11,695 bases of DNA from SAR116 cluster bacterium (GTDB lineage Bacteria; Pseudomonadota; Alphaproteobacteria; Puniceispirillales; Puniceispirillaceae): contig NYYG01000044.1 in assembly GCA_002686685.1 (NCBI GenBank), positions 1 to 11,695 of the forward strand. The letters run 5' to 3'. The notes under the pieces were generated by a model. It searched no databases. It was not told the DNA's origin and was given only the letters and a program-made list of their open reading frames with translations. Position numbers and translations under genes: made by a program. Of this stretch, positions 1 to 5,279 are shown piece after piece (the first letter of the stretch is position 1; every line of letters starts with the position of its first letter).

Positions 1-353
1 CCCTTGCGGTGCGGGGAGAGGAAAGTCCGGGCTCCACAGGATCAGGATGCCGGGTAACGCCCGGCGGGGGCGACCCCAGGGAAAGTGCCACAGAAAACAA
101 ACCGCCACTTTCGGGTGGTAAGGGTGAAAAGGTGCGGTAAGAGCGCACCGCCGGGCCGGCAACGGGCCGGGCATGGTAAACCCCATCCGGAGCAAGACCA
201 TGTAGGGACACACGTCGCCTTGCGCGACAGGCGCGATCCTGCGCCGCTGTCCGGGTAGGTCGCTCGACACGGCTGGCAACAGCCGCGCTAGATGAATAGC
301 CGTCACCCCTCTGCGGGAACAGAACCCGGCTTACAGGCCATCTGACAGCTTCA
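1..353 (+). ncRNA. rnpB: RNase P RNA, bacterial type A (5' truncated by window edge)
   Basis: This is the catalytic RNA of ribonuclease P, which removes the 5' leader from tRNA precursors together with the small protein RnpA. The universally conserved core is directly visible: GAGGAAAGTCCGGGCTCC (from base 18), the block around AACCCCATCCGGAGCAAGACC (about 179-199), GATGAATAGCCGTC (about 290-303) and ACAGAACCCGGCTTAC (about 319-334). These correspond to the conserved regions that form the P4 pseudoknot and the substrate-binding core. The extreme 5' strand (P1 and part of P2) lies before base 1. The 3' end is placed near 353 because CTGACAGCTTC looks like the 3' half of the terminal P1 helix, so it is approximate. 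The promoter is outside the window. No Rho-independent terminator follows, and the stop codon of a convergent gene lies about 13 nt beyond the 3' end. Confidence 0.97.
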
Positions 354-365
354 CGTCATGCTGCT

Positions 366-1220
366 TCAGGGCAACAGGGCAAATGCCGGTTGCGCCAGAA
401 ACGCGGCCAGTTCGGGAAAGCCGGCTGTGATGGCGGCGCGGCTGTTCAACTGCCATTCATCATCAATCTCGGCAGCGCGGCCCGGCATCTGCTGCTGGCC
501 GCGCATACTGGTGATCGCCCAATAGGTGAATTCGGTCACCTGACAGGCATAGTCACAGCTGCGATCATCATAATGGTAGACAGCATTGGCCGGATAGCGG
601 TGCGGCACCCGCGCAAAGCGGCCACCACGCGCGATATCCATCAGATCGGCAATCCGGCTTCCCGCATATTCGCCAAAATCTTCCGGATATGTCTCGGCAT
701 AGCCGAACTGCGTGACCAGATGAAGCGCCTCTTCCAGCGTCGGGTCAAAATCGGGGCCGCGCCGCACCATCTCGTCATCAAAGACAATGGTGAAATTCTC
801 GCGCCCGCTGCGCCGTGCAAAGCGCCTGGCCTGGCGTTCGGACGATACCACGACAAAGGCCGCCTGCTGTGCGGCCAGCCCCCTCACAACCGCCGCATTG
901 TCAGGCGCACCATCCCCGTCGAAATCCAGAATGCCGGTCATCACCGCCGCGGCATGCGCCAGACCACCCGCAGCAATGCCCTTGCCAGCGCAGATATCAA
1001 TGCCAAAGACGGCGGTGCCGTTGAAACCGGAGGGGCATGCGGCATGCGCCGGCACGGATAATGACAGGCCAGACAGCATGAGGACCATCACCGCCAGCAA
1101 TGATTGTCGCCTGTGCGGTATCCGCCGGCCTGTAGGGCGCGCGCGCCCCTCACGGCAGTCATATCTTTTACAGCAGCCATATCTTTTGCAGGCGATATGC
1201 GCCTTGCCGGATTGCGCCAT
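366..1220 (-). CDS. Exported protein of unknown function with an EF-hand-like loop
   Basis: A 284-residue protein that I do not recognise as a named family. Residues about 38-60 form a signal sequence (HRRQS, hydrophobic core, then PAHA before A61), so export to the periplasm or beyond is likely. The mature part has four cysteines (62, 77, 222, 226), enough for two disulfides, and a DFDGDGAPDN loop (99-108) resembling an EF-hand or dockerin calcium loop. A polar motif, EEALHLVTQFGY (163-174), leads into TYPEDFGEYAG, and CDYACQVTEFTYWAITS (222-238) follows; both look like conserved family motifs. The start chosen is ATG at 1220, because GGGAGGAG (1236-1229) sits 8-10 nt upstream and because only this start supplies basic residues before the hydrophobic core. 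ATG 1226, ATG 1088 and TTG 1349 are alternatives. The 37-residue N-region carries an internal repeat, CKRYGC-CKRYDC. RRQSLL is weakly Tat-like. The gene is convergent with rnpB and divergent from mraZ. Base composition is like its neighbours. Confidence 0.75.
   Translation of the reverse strand: MAQSGKAHIACKRYGCCKRYDCREGRARPTGRRIPHRRQSLLAVMVLMLSGLSLSVPAHAACPSGFNGTAVFGIDICAGKGIAAGGLAHAAAVMTGILDFDGDGAPDNAAVVRGLAAQQAAFVVVSSERQARRFARRSGRENFTIVFDDEMVRRGPDFDPTLEEALHLVTQFGYAETYPEDFGEYAGSRIADLMDIARGGRFARVPHRYPANAVYHYDDRSCDYACQVTEFTYWAITSMRGQQQMPGRAAEIDDEWQLNSRAAITAGFPELAAFLAQPAFALLP
1135..1148. repeat. Perfect 14-bp GC palindrome
   Basis: GGGCGCGCGCGCCC is its own reverse complement and contains an alternating CG run. 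It lies in the predicted N-region of the - strand exported protein, just before the codons for the signal sequence. It may be only a by-product of Arg/Ala codons (GRARP), so no function is claimed. Confidence 0.6.
1155..1190. repeat. 18-bp tandem duplication
   Basis: Two adjacent 18-bp units (1155-1172 and 1173-1190) match at 16 of 18 positions; each contains CATATCTTTT. Being a multiple of three, the duplication keeps the - strand frame open and encodes the six-residue repeat CKRYGC/CKRYDC in the predicted N-region of the exported protein. It is noticeably more AT-rich than the surrounding coding sequence. If translation really starts at ATG 1088 instead, the repeat would lie in the 5' leader. 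Confidence 0.85.
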
Positions 1221-1228
1221 GCCCATCT

Positions 1229-1236
1229 CTCCTCCC
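1229..1236 (-). promoter_or_regulatory. Strong ribosome binding site deciding the start of the exported protein
   Basis: On the - strand GGGAGGAG is followed by two in-frame ATG codons, at 1226 and 1220. Its core is only about 2-4 nt from the first but 8-10 nt from the second, so ATG 1220 (MAQSGK) is preferred. No comparable Shine-Dalgarno sequence precedes TTG 1349 or ATG 1088. Confidence 0.6.
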
Positions 1237-1298
1237 TTTCCCCGGGTTTTCCCCGGGTCTTCCTCGGGCTTTCCCCGTGTTTTCGCCGGGCTTTCCGG
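1234..1298. repeat. 11-bp tandem repeat, about six copies
   Basis: Successive units starting at 1234, 1245, 1256, 1267, 1278 and 1289 (the last incomplete) follow a consensus close to GGTTTTCCCCG on the + strand, equivalent to CGGGGAAAACC on the - strand. The period is strictly 11 bp, close to one DNA helical turn. The array lies directly upstream of the ribosome binding site of the - strand exported-protein gene, and its proximal unit merges into that site. It could be slippage-prone, a phased protein-binding array or a purine-rich mRNA leader. The sequence does not decide between these. Confidence 0.85.
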
Positions 1299-1353
1299 TC
1301 CTGTTGCCCGCGCGGGGGCAGCCAGACAACAGCCAAAGGCTAGCACCAAAAGC

Positions 1354-1368
1354 TTGACGGATCGTCAA
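1354..1368. promoter_or_regulatory. Small perfect inverted repeat, possible operator
   Basis: TTGACG-GAT-CGTCAA has 6-bp perfect arms around a 3-bp centre, in the non-coding leader of the - strand gene. Its size fits a half-turn dimeric operator or a weak RNA hairpin. It does not match a regulator site I can name. A TTGACG half is -35-like, but no good -10 follows at 16-18 bp on the - strand. Confidence 0.35.
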
Positions 1369-1383
1369 CACAGGTCCCGTCAC

Positions 1384-1397
1384 CCCATACTGTCCCA
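1384..1397 (-). promoter_or_regulatory. Pair of MraZ-like TGGG boxes, 10 bp apart
   Basis: On the - strand TGGGACAGTATGGGG contains two TGGG boxes (1397-1394 and 1387-1384) with exact 10-bp spacing, the same orientation and spacing as the main array next to mraZ. With only two copies, chance is a serious alternative. Confidence 0.25.
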
Positions 1398-1420
1398 AAC
1401 GCCTGATTCAACCAAAAATC

Positions 1421-1435
1421 GAACAAAAAAAGAAC
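1421..1435 (-). promoter_or_regulatory. LexA-type SOS box (GTTC-N7-GTTC)
   Basis: The sequence reads GTTC, seven T residues, GTTC on the - strand (GAAC-N7-GAAC on the + strand). That is an exact match to the direct-repeat operator known for alphaproteobacterial LexA. It lies in the divergent intergenic region, 201 nt upstream of the predicted start of the exported protein and 210 nt upstream of mraZ. If the predicted - strand promoter is right, the box sits at about +14 to +28, where bound LexA would block transcription. The low-complexity spacer raises the chance of coincidence. Confidence 0.5.
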
Positions 1436-1455
1436 AAATAAGGCTTTTCGCATGA

Positions 1456-1484
1456 ATTACAATGTGTTATACGCCGCCGTTCAA
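1456..1484 (-). promoter_or_regulatory. Predicted sigma70-type promoter for the exported-protein gene
   Basis: On the - strand a -35 TTGAAC (1484-1479, 4 of 6 matches) and a -10 TGTAAT (1461-1456, 5 of 6) are separated by exactly 17 bp. Transcription would start near 1449, giving a leader of about 230 nt that includes the SOS-like box, the inverted repeat and the 11-bp repeats. The call rests on consensus only; the AT-rich region offers other weak options. Confidence 0.35.
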
Positions 1485-1540
1485 ATATTGTATTAACTTA
1501 TTGAAAAAATTCACTTTTTCCCATGAAAAACACCCCTCAA

Positions 1541-1584
1541 CCCATTGACGGCCATTATTACCCATGATATCCCAAATAATCCCA
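1541..1584 (-). promoter_or_regulatory. MraZ operator: five TGGG boxes at exact 10-bp intervals
   Basis: On the - strand TGGG boxes occupy 1584-1581, 1574-1571, 1564-1561 and 1544-1541, with a degenerate TGGC at 1554-1551, all in perfect 10-bp phase. A further TGGG at 1523-1520 is one base out of phase. MraZ is known to bind direct TGGGN repeats with 5-nt spacers upstream of its own gene. The array ends 61 bp before the mraZ start and overlaps the likely mraZ promoter, so autoregulation of the dcw operon is the natural reading. Confidence 0.75.
1545..1573 (+). promoter_or_regulatory. Candidate promoter of the mraZ-dcw operon
   Basis: A -35-like TTGACG (1545-1550, 5 of 6 matches) is followed after 17 bp by a poor -10, TATCCC (1568-1573). 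Transcription would begin near 1580, leaving a leader of about 65 nt. Its position under the MraZ boxes supports it more than the -10 does. Transcription may also enter from further upstream. Confidence 0.3.
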
Positions 1585-1632
1585 ATTTGGTTATTTGGTG
1601 GAAATCCGCCGAAAACCGCCATTCGGGCTGTT

Positions 1633-1639
1633 GGAGAGG
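1633..1639 (+). promoter_or_regulatory. Ribosome binding site setting the GTG start of mraZ
   Basis: GGAGAGG ends 5 nt before GTG 1645. The in-frame ATG at 1564 lies inside the operator and has no Shine-Dalgarno sequence, so the GTG is chosen. This also gives the conserved MraZ N-terminus (DLFLSTFENRIDKKGR). Confidence 0.8.
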
Positions 1640-1644
1640 ATGTC

Positions 1645-2121
1645 GTGGATCTGTTTCTGTCCACATTCGAGAACCGTATCGACAAGAAGGGCCGGCTGTC
1701 CGTGCCCGCGTCGTTTCGTGCTGTCCTCGAACGGCGGCGCGACCCGCTCTATCTCTTCAAGTCGCTGACCGAACCCTGCCTTGAGGGGTGTGGCGCCGAA
1801 CGGATTGGCCAGATCGTCGATGCCATCGACAATATGGACAGCCTGTCGGCAGAGGTGGCGACGCTGCAGACCATGCTGTCCAGCGCGCAGGAAATGAAAC
1901 TCGACAATGAAGGCCGGATCATGCTTTCGGCCGATTTCATCGGCTTTGCCGATCTTGAGGATATGGCGCTCTATGCCGGTATTGGCCGGTCCTTCCAGAT
2001 CTGGCTGCCATCACGCTATCGCGCCCGCGAGACCGATGCCCGCAGCCGCGCAAAAACCGACGGCCTTCCCAGCCTGCGCCTCGGCGCGCGGCCACCCGAT
2101 GATACCGGCGGGAGGCGCTGA
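1645..2121 (+). CDS. mraZ: Transcriptional regulator MraZ
   Basis: MraZ is the DNA-binding regulator encoded first in the dcw cluster; family members form ring oligomers and bind TGGG-type direct repeats in their own promoter. The 158-residue product has the two SpoVT/AbrB-like half-domains expected: ENRIDKKGRLSVPASFR at about 9-25 and LDNEGRIMLS at about 86-95, the second followed by the conserved GRSFQIW (114-120). The length is close to the family norm of about 145-160. The start is GTG, preceded by GGAGAGG. The C-terminal 25-30 residues are basic and low in complexity. The stop overlaps the rsmH start by one base (TGATG). The 10-bp-phased TGGG array upstream implies autoregulation. The second half-domain keeps DNEGR but is otherwise more divergent than the first. 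Confidence 0.96.
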   Translation: MDLFLSTFENRIDKKGRLSVPASFRAVLERRRDPLYLFKSLTEPCLEGCGAERIGQIVDAIDNMDSLSAEVATLQTMLSSAQEMKLDNEGRIMLSADFIGFADLEDMALYAGIGRSFQIWLPSRYRARETDARSRAKTDGLPSLRLGARPPDDTGGRR

Positions 2122-3122
2122 TGCCTGCGGCGCTTTCCCAGCAAGAGGCACTTCACCTGCCGGTGCTGCTGCGCGAAACCGTCTCCGCCCTCGCCCCCGC
2201 TGATGGCGGGCTCTATCTCGACGCTACATTCGGCAATGGTGGCTATAGCGAAGCCATATTGAACGCGGCTGCCTGCAGCCTCATCGCCATTGACCGCGAC
2301 CCCGACGCCATTGCCCGCGGCGCGGCGATGCTGGACCGCTTTGATGGCCGGTTGCAGCTTGCCGAGGGCTGTTTTTCCGATATGCGCCAGCTTGCCGGCC
2401 AGCATCAGGATGGCAGCGCGCGCCAGTTTGACGGCATTGCCTTTGACCTTGGCGTCTGTTCGACGCAGCTGGACCAGCCCGAGCGCGGCTTTTCCTTCCG
2501 CTTTGACGGGCCGCTGGATATGCGCATGTCGCAATCCGGTGAAACCGCCGCCGATGTGGTGATGCAGCTGGATGAAACCGCGCTGGCGCGCATCCTGTGG
2601 GAATATGGCGAGGAACGCGCCTCGCGCCGGATTGCGCGCGCCATTGTCCGCGCCCGCAGCGCCGCCCCGATTGAAACAACTGGCCAGCTGGCTGCCATCA
2701 TCCATGCGGTGATGCCGCCCCGCCGCCCCGGCCAGATTGATCCTGCCACCCGCAGCTTTCAGGCACTGCGCATCCATATCAACCGCGAGCTTGGCGAGGT
2801 TGAGGACGGTCTTGCCGCTGCCGAGGCCATGCTGCGCCCCGGCGGCATTCTGGCGGTTGTGTCCTTCCATTCGCTGGAAGACCGGATCGTCAAACGCTTT
2901 CTGACCGATCGCAGCGGCGGCGCCGGTCGCCCGTCACGCCACCGCCCCGAAATGGACGGGCCTGCCCCGACTTTTGAACGCATCCGGCGCAAGCCGATCC
3001 TGCCGGATGACGCCGAGCAGGCAGCCAACCCGCGGGCGCGTTCGGCAAAATTGCGTGTCGGCCGCCGCACCGACGCCCCGCCGGCCACTGGCGCGGCTGC
3101 CCTTTTTCAGGAGGCCCGTTGA
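2121..3122 (+). CDS. rsmH: 16S rRNA (cytosine(1402)-N(4))-methyltransferase RsmH
   Basis: RsmH (formerly MraW) N4-methylates C1402 in the decoding centre of 16S rRNA using S-adenosylmethionine; it is cytoplasmic and almost always sits after mraZ. The 333 residues match the family length of about 310-345. Visible motifs are HLPVLLRET near the N-terminus (the family's H.PVL..E), the SAM-binding loop DATFGNGGYS (34-43), DLGVCSTQLD (109-118), RGFSFRFDGPLDMRMS, NRELGE, VVSFHSLEDRIVKRF and the C-terminal NPRARSAKLRVGRR. GGGAGG ends 5 nt before the ATG, and the start overlaps the mraZ stop by one base, indicating translational coupling. Two positions differ from the usual family wording: SSP becomes CST at 113-115, and the H of GGHS is Y42. 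The rest is well conserved, so activity is expected. Confidence 0.97.
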   Translation: MPAALSQQEALHLPVLLRETVSALAPADGGLYLDATFGNGGYSEAILNAAACSLIAIDRDPDAIARGAAMLDRFDGRLQLAEGCFSDMRQLAGQHQDGSARQFDGIAFDLGVCSTQLDQPERGFSFRFDGPLDMRMSQSGETAADVVMQLDETALARILWEYGEERASRRIARAIVRARSAAPIETTGQLAAIIHAVMPPRRPGQIDPATRSFQALRIHINRELGEVEDGLAAAEAMLRPGGILAVVSFHSLEDRIVKRFLTDRSGGAGRPSRHRPEMDGPAPTFERIRRKPILPDDAEQAANPRARSAKLRVGRRTDAPPATGAAALFQEAR

Positions 3123-3126
3123 TCCC

Positions 3127-3561
3127 ATGCGCATGATCCTCGTCTGCACCGTTCTGACCGCCATCCTCGGCACCACTCTCTATCAGGTGAAAATCGGCAT
3201 TGATGCCCGCGAGAGCCAGCTTCTGACTCTGGAAAGCCAGATTGCGGATACCGAACGCAAGATTGCGGTGCTGGAGGCCGAATGGGCCTTCCTGTCGCGT
3301 CCTGAACGCGTTCTGAAACTGTCTGACAATCTGCTGCAGATGCAGCCGATCGACGAAGACCGCATCCTGCCGATCGAGGCCATCCCGATGCGTATCCTGC
3401 CGAAATTCGACGACAGGCTGGCAGATGTCGGGGTGATCACCCTACTGCCGCCGGACGAAGACACGCCGCAGCGCCATATCCAGCCGGTGGCCGTTGATGC
3501 CGGCAGCGCCCTCATCCCGTCACTCGCCACCATCACCGGCCAGGAGGACAGGTCCAACTGA
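3127..3561 (+). CDS. ftsL: Cell division protein FtsL
   Basis: FtsL is a small bitopic divisome protein that, with FtsB and FtsQ, recruits and activates the FtsW-FtsI septal synthase. The 144-residue product has almost no cytoplasmic segment, one membrane helix at about 3-22, then a periplasmic coiled coil (about 28-58) containing LESQIADTERKIAVLEAEW. The stretch LEAEWAFLSRPERVLKLSDNLL is typical of alphaproteobacterial FtsL. Sequence conservation in this family is low, so the call leans on topology, size and position between rsmH and ftsI. ATG 3127 is chosen because it begins just before the membrane helix; AGGAGG (3109-3114) lies 12 nt upstream, rather far, within the end of rsmH. The gap to rsmH is 4 nt. 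The tail after about residue 100 is proline-rich and poorly conserved. Confidence 0.88.
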   Translation: MRMILVCTVLTAILGTTLYQVKIGIDARESQLLTLESQIADTERKIAVLEAEWAFLSRPERVLKLSDNLLQMQPIDEDRILPIEAIPMRILPKFDDRLADVGVITLLPPDEDTPQRHIQPVAVDAGSALIPSLATITGQEDRSN

Positions 3562-5279
3562 TGCCAAGCGCCGCCCTCACCGCCAGACTGAAAGCACTGA
3601 TCCTGCCGCCACGGCCGGATCCGGCGCGTTCACGCCGCATTGCCGAAGGCCGGTTGCTGGTCTCGGCGGTGATTGTGCTTGGCGTGTTCAGCGCCATCGC
3701 GGTGCGGGTACTGATGCTGGCAAGCGAGGATAATCCCCGCCTGACGCCCTATCTGGCGGACGGGTCTTCGGTGGCCCGCGGCGAGGTGTTTGACCGGAAT
3801 GGCCGACTGCTGGCAACCAATCTGCCAATTGTCGTGCTGCATGCCGATCCGGCGCATATCATGGACGCAAAGGCCGCCGCGCAGGCGCTGGCGCCGATGT
3901 TGCCGCGCTATGATGAGGCGGACCTGCTGCGCCTGCTGACCCGCAAGACCCGCTATGTCGAGCTGGACCGCAAGCTGACACCGGCCCGCCACGCCGCCAT
4001 CCTGCAGCTGGGGATCCCCGGCATCCATTTCCGCAAATCTGTGGTCCGCGCCTATCCGGGCGGTGATCTGGCGGCGCATGTGCTGGGCCATGTTGATGTC
4101 GATAACAACGGCATTGCCGGTGTGGAAAAATCTCTCAATACCCGGCTGGCTGCTGGAGAAAACATAACATTATCAATCGATTCCGGTGTCCAGGCGATTG
4201 TCGCCCGCGCGCTGCAGGCACAGATTGACGACTATGAGGCCCTCGCCGGCGCCGCCCTGATGATGGAAATTGGCAGCGGCGAAATCGTCGCCATGGTGTC
4301 GCTGCCTGACTATGATGCGAACCATATTGCCGCCGCGGATGATGAGGCGCGTTTCAACCGCGCCTCGCTTGGCCTCTATGAGCTTGGCTCGACATTCAAG
4401 ATCCTGAACACCGCCATTGCGCTGGAAACCGGCACCACCACGCTGGACCGTCGCTATAATGTGGCCAAGCCGCTGCGCGTGCCCGGCAAGAGCATCACCG
4501 ATTACAAGACCTATGACTGGCCGCTGTCCGTTCCGGAAATTCTGGTGCTGTCATCGAATATCGGATCGGCAAAGATGGCGGCCGAATTCGGTGGCGAGAC
4601 CCAGCGCACCTATCTCGAACGTCTTGGCATGGCGCAGCGCCTGTCGCTGGAAATCCCCGAGACATCCACGCCGCAGATGCCGCGCCAGTGGAAGGCGGCC
4701 GAGATCGCCACCGTGTCCTACGGCCATGGCATTGCCGTATCCCTGCCGCATCTGGCCGCAGCGGTTTCCGCGGCCAGCGGCGACGGTGTCTTTCTGGAAC
4801 CGACCCTGCTGCATCGTGCGCCTGCCGATGCGCGGATCCGCTCGCGCGTCTTTTCACCCGATACAACGCGCGCCGTGCGGTCAATGATGCGGCTGGTTGT
4901 GGCGCATCCTGACGGCACGGGAAATCTGGCCGAGGCGCGCGGCTATATGGTCGGCGGCAAGACCGGCACATCGGAAAAGGTCCGCCCGGAAGGCGGCTAT
5001 TTCAAGGATCGCAATATCGCCAGCTTTGTCGCCACCTTCCCGGTGCATGAGCCGAAATATGTGCTGGCCATCATGGTGGATGACCCGAAAGGGCAGAAGA
5101 AATCCTATTACAAGACCACGGGCGGCTGGGTCGCGGCACCGGCGGCAAAGGAAATCATCCGGCACGCCGCGCCGATGCTGAGAATTCATCCTGTTGACGA
5201 AAAAGCGCCTGAAATCCGCCAAAAACTGTGGCTGGACTTCAAGATCGGAAAAGGGGAGATGGCTCTTGCTTCTTACTGA
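3561..5279 (+). CDS. ftsI: Septal peptidoglycan transpeptidase FtsI (PBP3)
   Basis: FtsI is the class B penicillin-binding protein that crosslinks septal peptidoglycan in complex with FtsW; it is anchored in the inner membrane with its catalytic domain in the periplasm. The 572 residues show a basic cytoplasmic tail, one membrane helix at about 31-53, the pedestal-domain motif ARGEVFDRNGRLLA (72-85) and a transpeptidase domain with all three catalytic motifs: STFK (277-280, nucleophile S277), SSN (331-333) and KTGT (467-470). Length is normal for the family. The start overlaps the ftsL stop by one base (TGATG); AGGAGG lies 13 nt upstream, with a weaker AGG at 8 nt. The 3' end overlaps the murE start by 14 nt. 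A cell-elongation PBP2 is excluded by the dcw setting and by pairing with ftsL and ftsW. Confidence 0.97.
   Translation: MPSAALTARLKALILPPRPDPARSRRIAEGRLLVSAVIVLGVFSAIAVRVLMLASEDNPRLTPYLADGSSVARGEVFDRNGRLLATNLPIVVLHADPAHIMDAKAAAQALAPMLPRYDEADLLRLLTRKTRYVELDRKLTPARHAAILQLGIPGIHFRKSVVRAYPGGDLAAHVLGHVDVDNNGIAGVEKSLNTRLAAGENITLSIDSGVQAIVARALQAQIDDYEALAGAALMMEIGSGEIVAMVSLPDYDANHIAAADDEARFNRASLGLYELGSTFKILNTAIALETGTTTLDRRYNVAKPLRVPGKSITDYKTYDWPLSVPEILVLSSNIGSAKMAAEFGGETQRTYLERLGMAQRLSLEIPETSTPQMPRQWKAAEIATVSYGHGIAVSLPHLAAAVSAASGDGVFLEPTLLHRAPADARIRSRVFSPDTTRAVRSMMRLVVAHPDGTGNLAEARGYMVGGKTGTSEKVRPEGGYFKDRNIASFVATFPVHEPKYVLAIMVDDPKGQKKSYYKTTGGWVAAPAAKEIIRHAAPMLRIHPVDEKAPEIRQKLWLDFKIGKGEMALASY
5253..5258 (+). 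promoter_or_regulatory. Ribosome binding site supporting the TTG start of murE
   Basis: GGGGAG lies inside the 3' end of ftsI and ends 7 nt before TTG 5266. The only in-frame ATG (5194) is deep inside ftsI, lacks a Shine-Dalgarno sequence and would add 24 residues unlike any MurE N-terminus. Confidence 0.7.

Larger units (their letters stand above)
1221..1644. other. Divergent intergenic region between the exported-protein gene and mraZ
   Basis: This 424-bp stretch holds no convincing gene. From the left it contains the ribosome binding site and 11-bp repeats, a GC-rich near-palindrome around CCCGCGCGGG (1307-1316), the inverted repeat at 1354, a TGGG pair, the SOS-like box, a - strand promoter and the MraZ operator. 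GC content falls sharply from about 1400 to 1620 relative to the flanking genes. Confidence 0.8.

Noticed and set aside
1234..1298. CRISPR array or clustered direct repeats
   Set aside because: The units are 11 bp and contiguous with no spacers, and no cas gene is nearby.
1221..1349. N-terminal extension of the exported protein from TTG 1349
   Set aside because: No ribosome binding site, and the extra residues are encoded by the 11-bp repeat array (KTRGKPEEDPG-type repeat), which fits a leader better than protein.
787..1455. + strand open frame of 222 codons opposite the exported-protein gene
   Set aside because: Pro/Ser/Arg-rich product without domains; the - strand frame has a signal sequence, Shine-Dalgarno sequence and conserved-looking motifs instead.
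1491..1512. CtrA-type site (TTAA-N7-TTAA) in the AT-rich region
   Set aside because: Only the first half matches; the second half reads AAAA, so this is not a supported CtrA box.
1564..1644. Extra 27 residues on MraZ from ATG 1564
   Set aside because: The ATG lies in the TGGG box array, lacks a Shine-Dalgarno sequence and adds residues not found in MraZ; GTG 1645 fits better.
2016..2870. - strand open frame opposite mraZ and rsmH
   Set aside because: Low-complexity, Gly/Ala/Arg/His-rich product typical of antisense GC-rich frames; both sense genes are certain.
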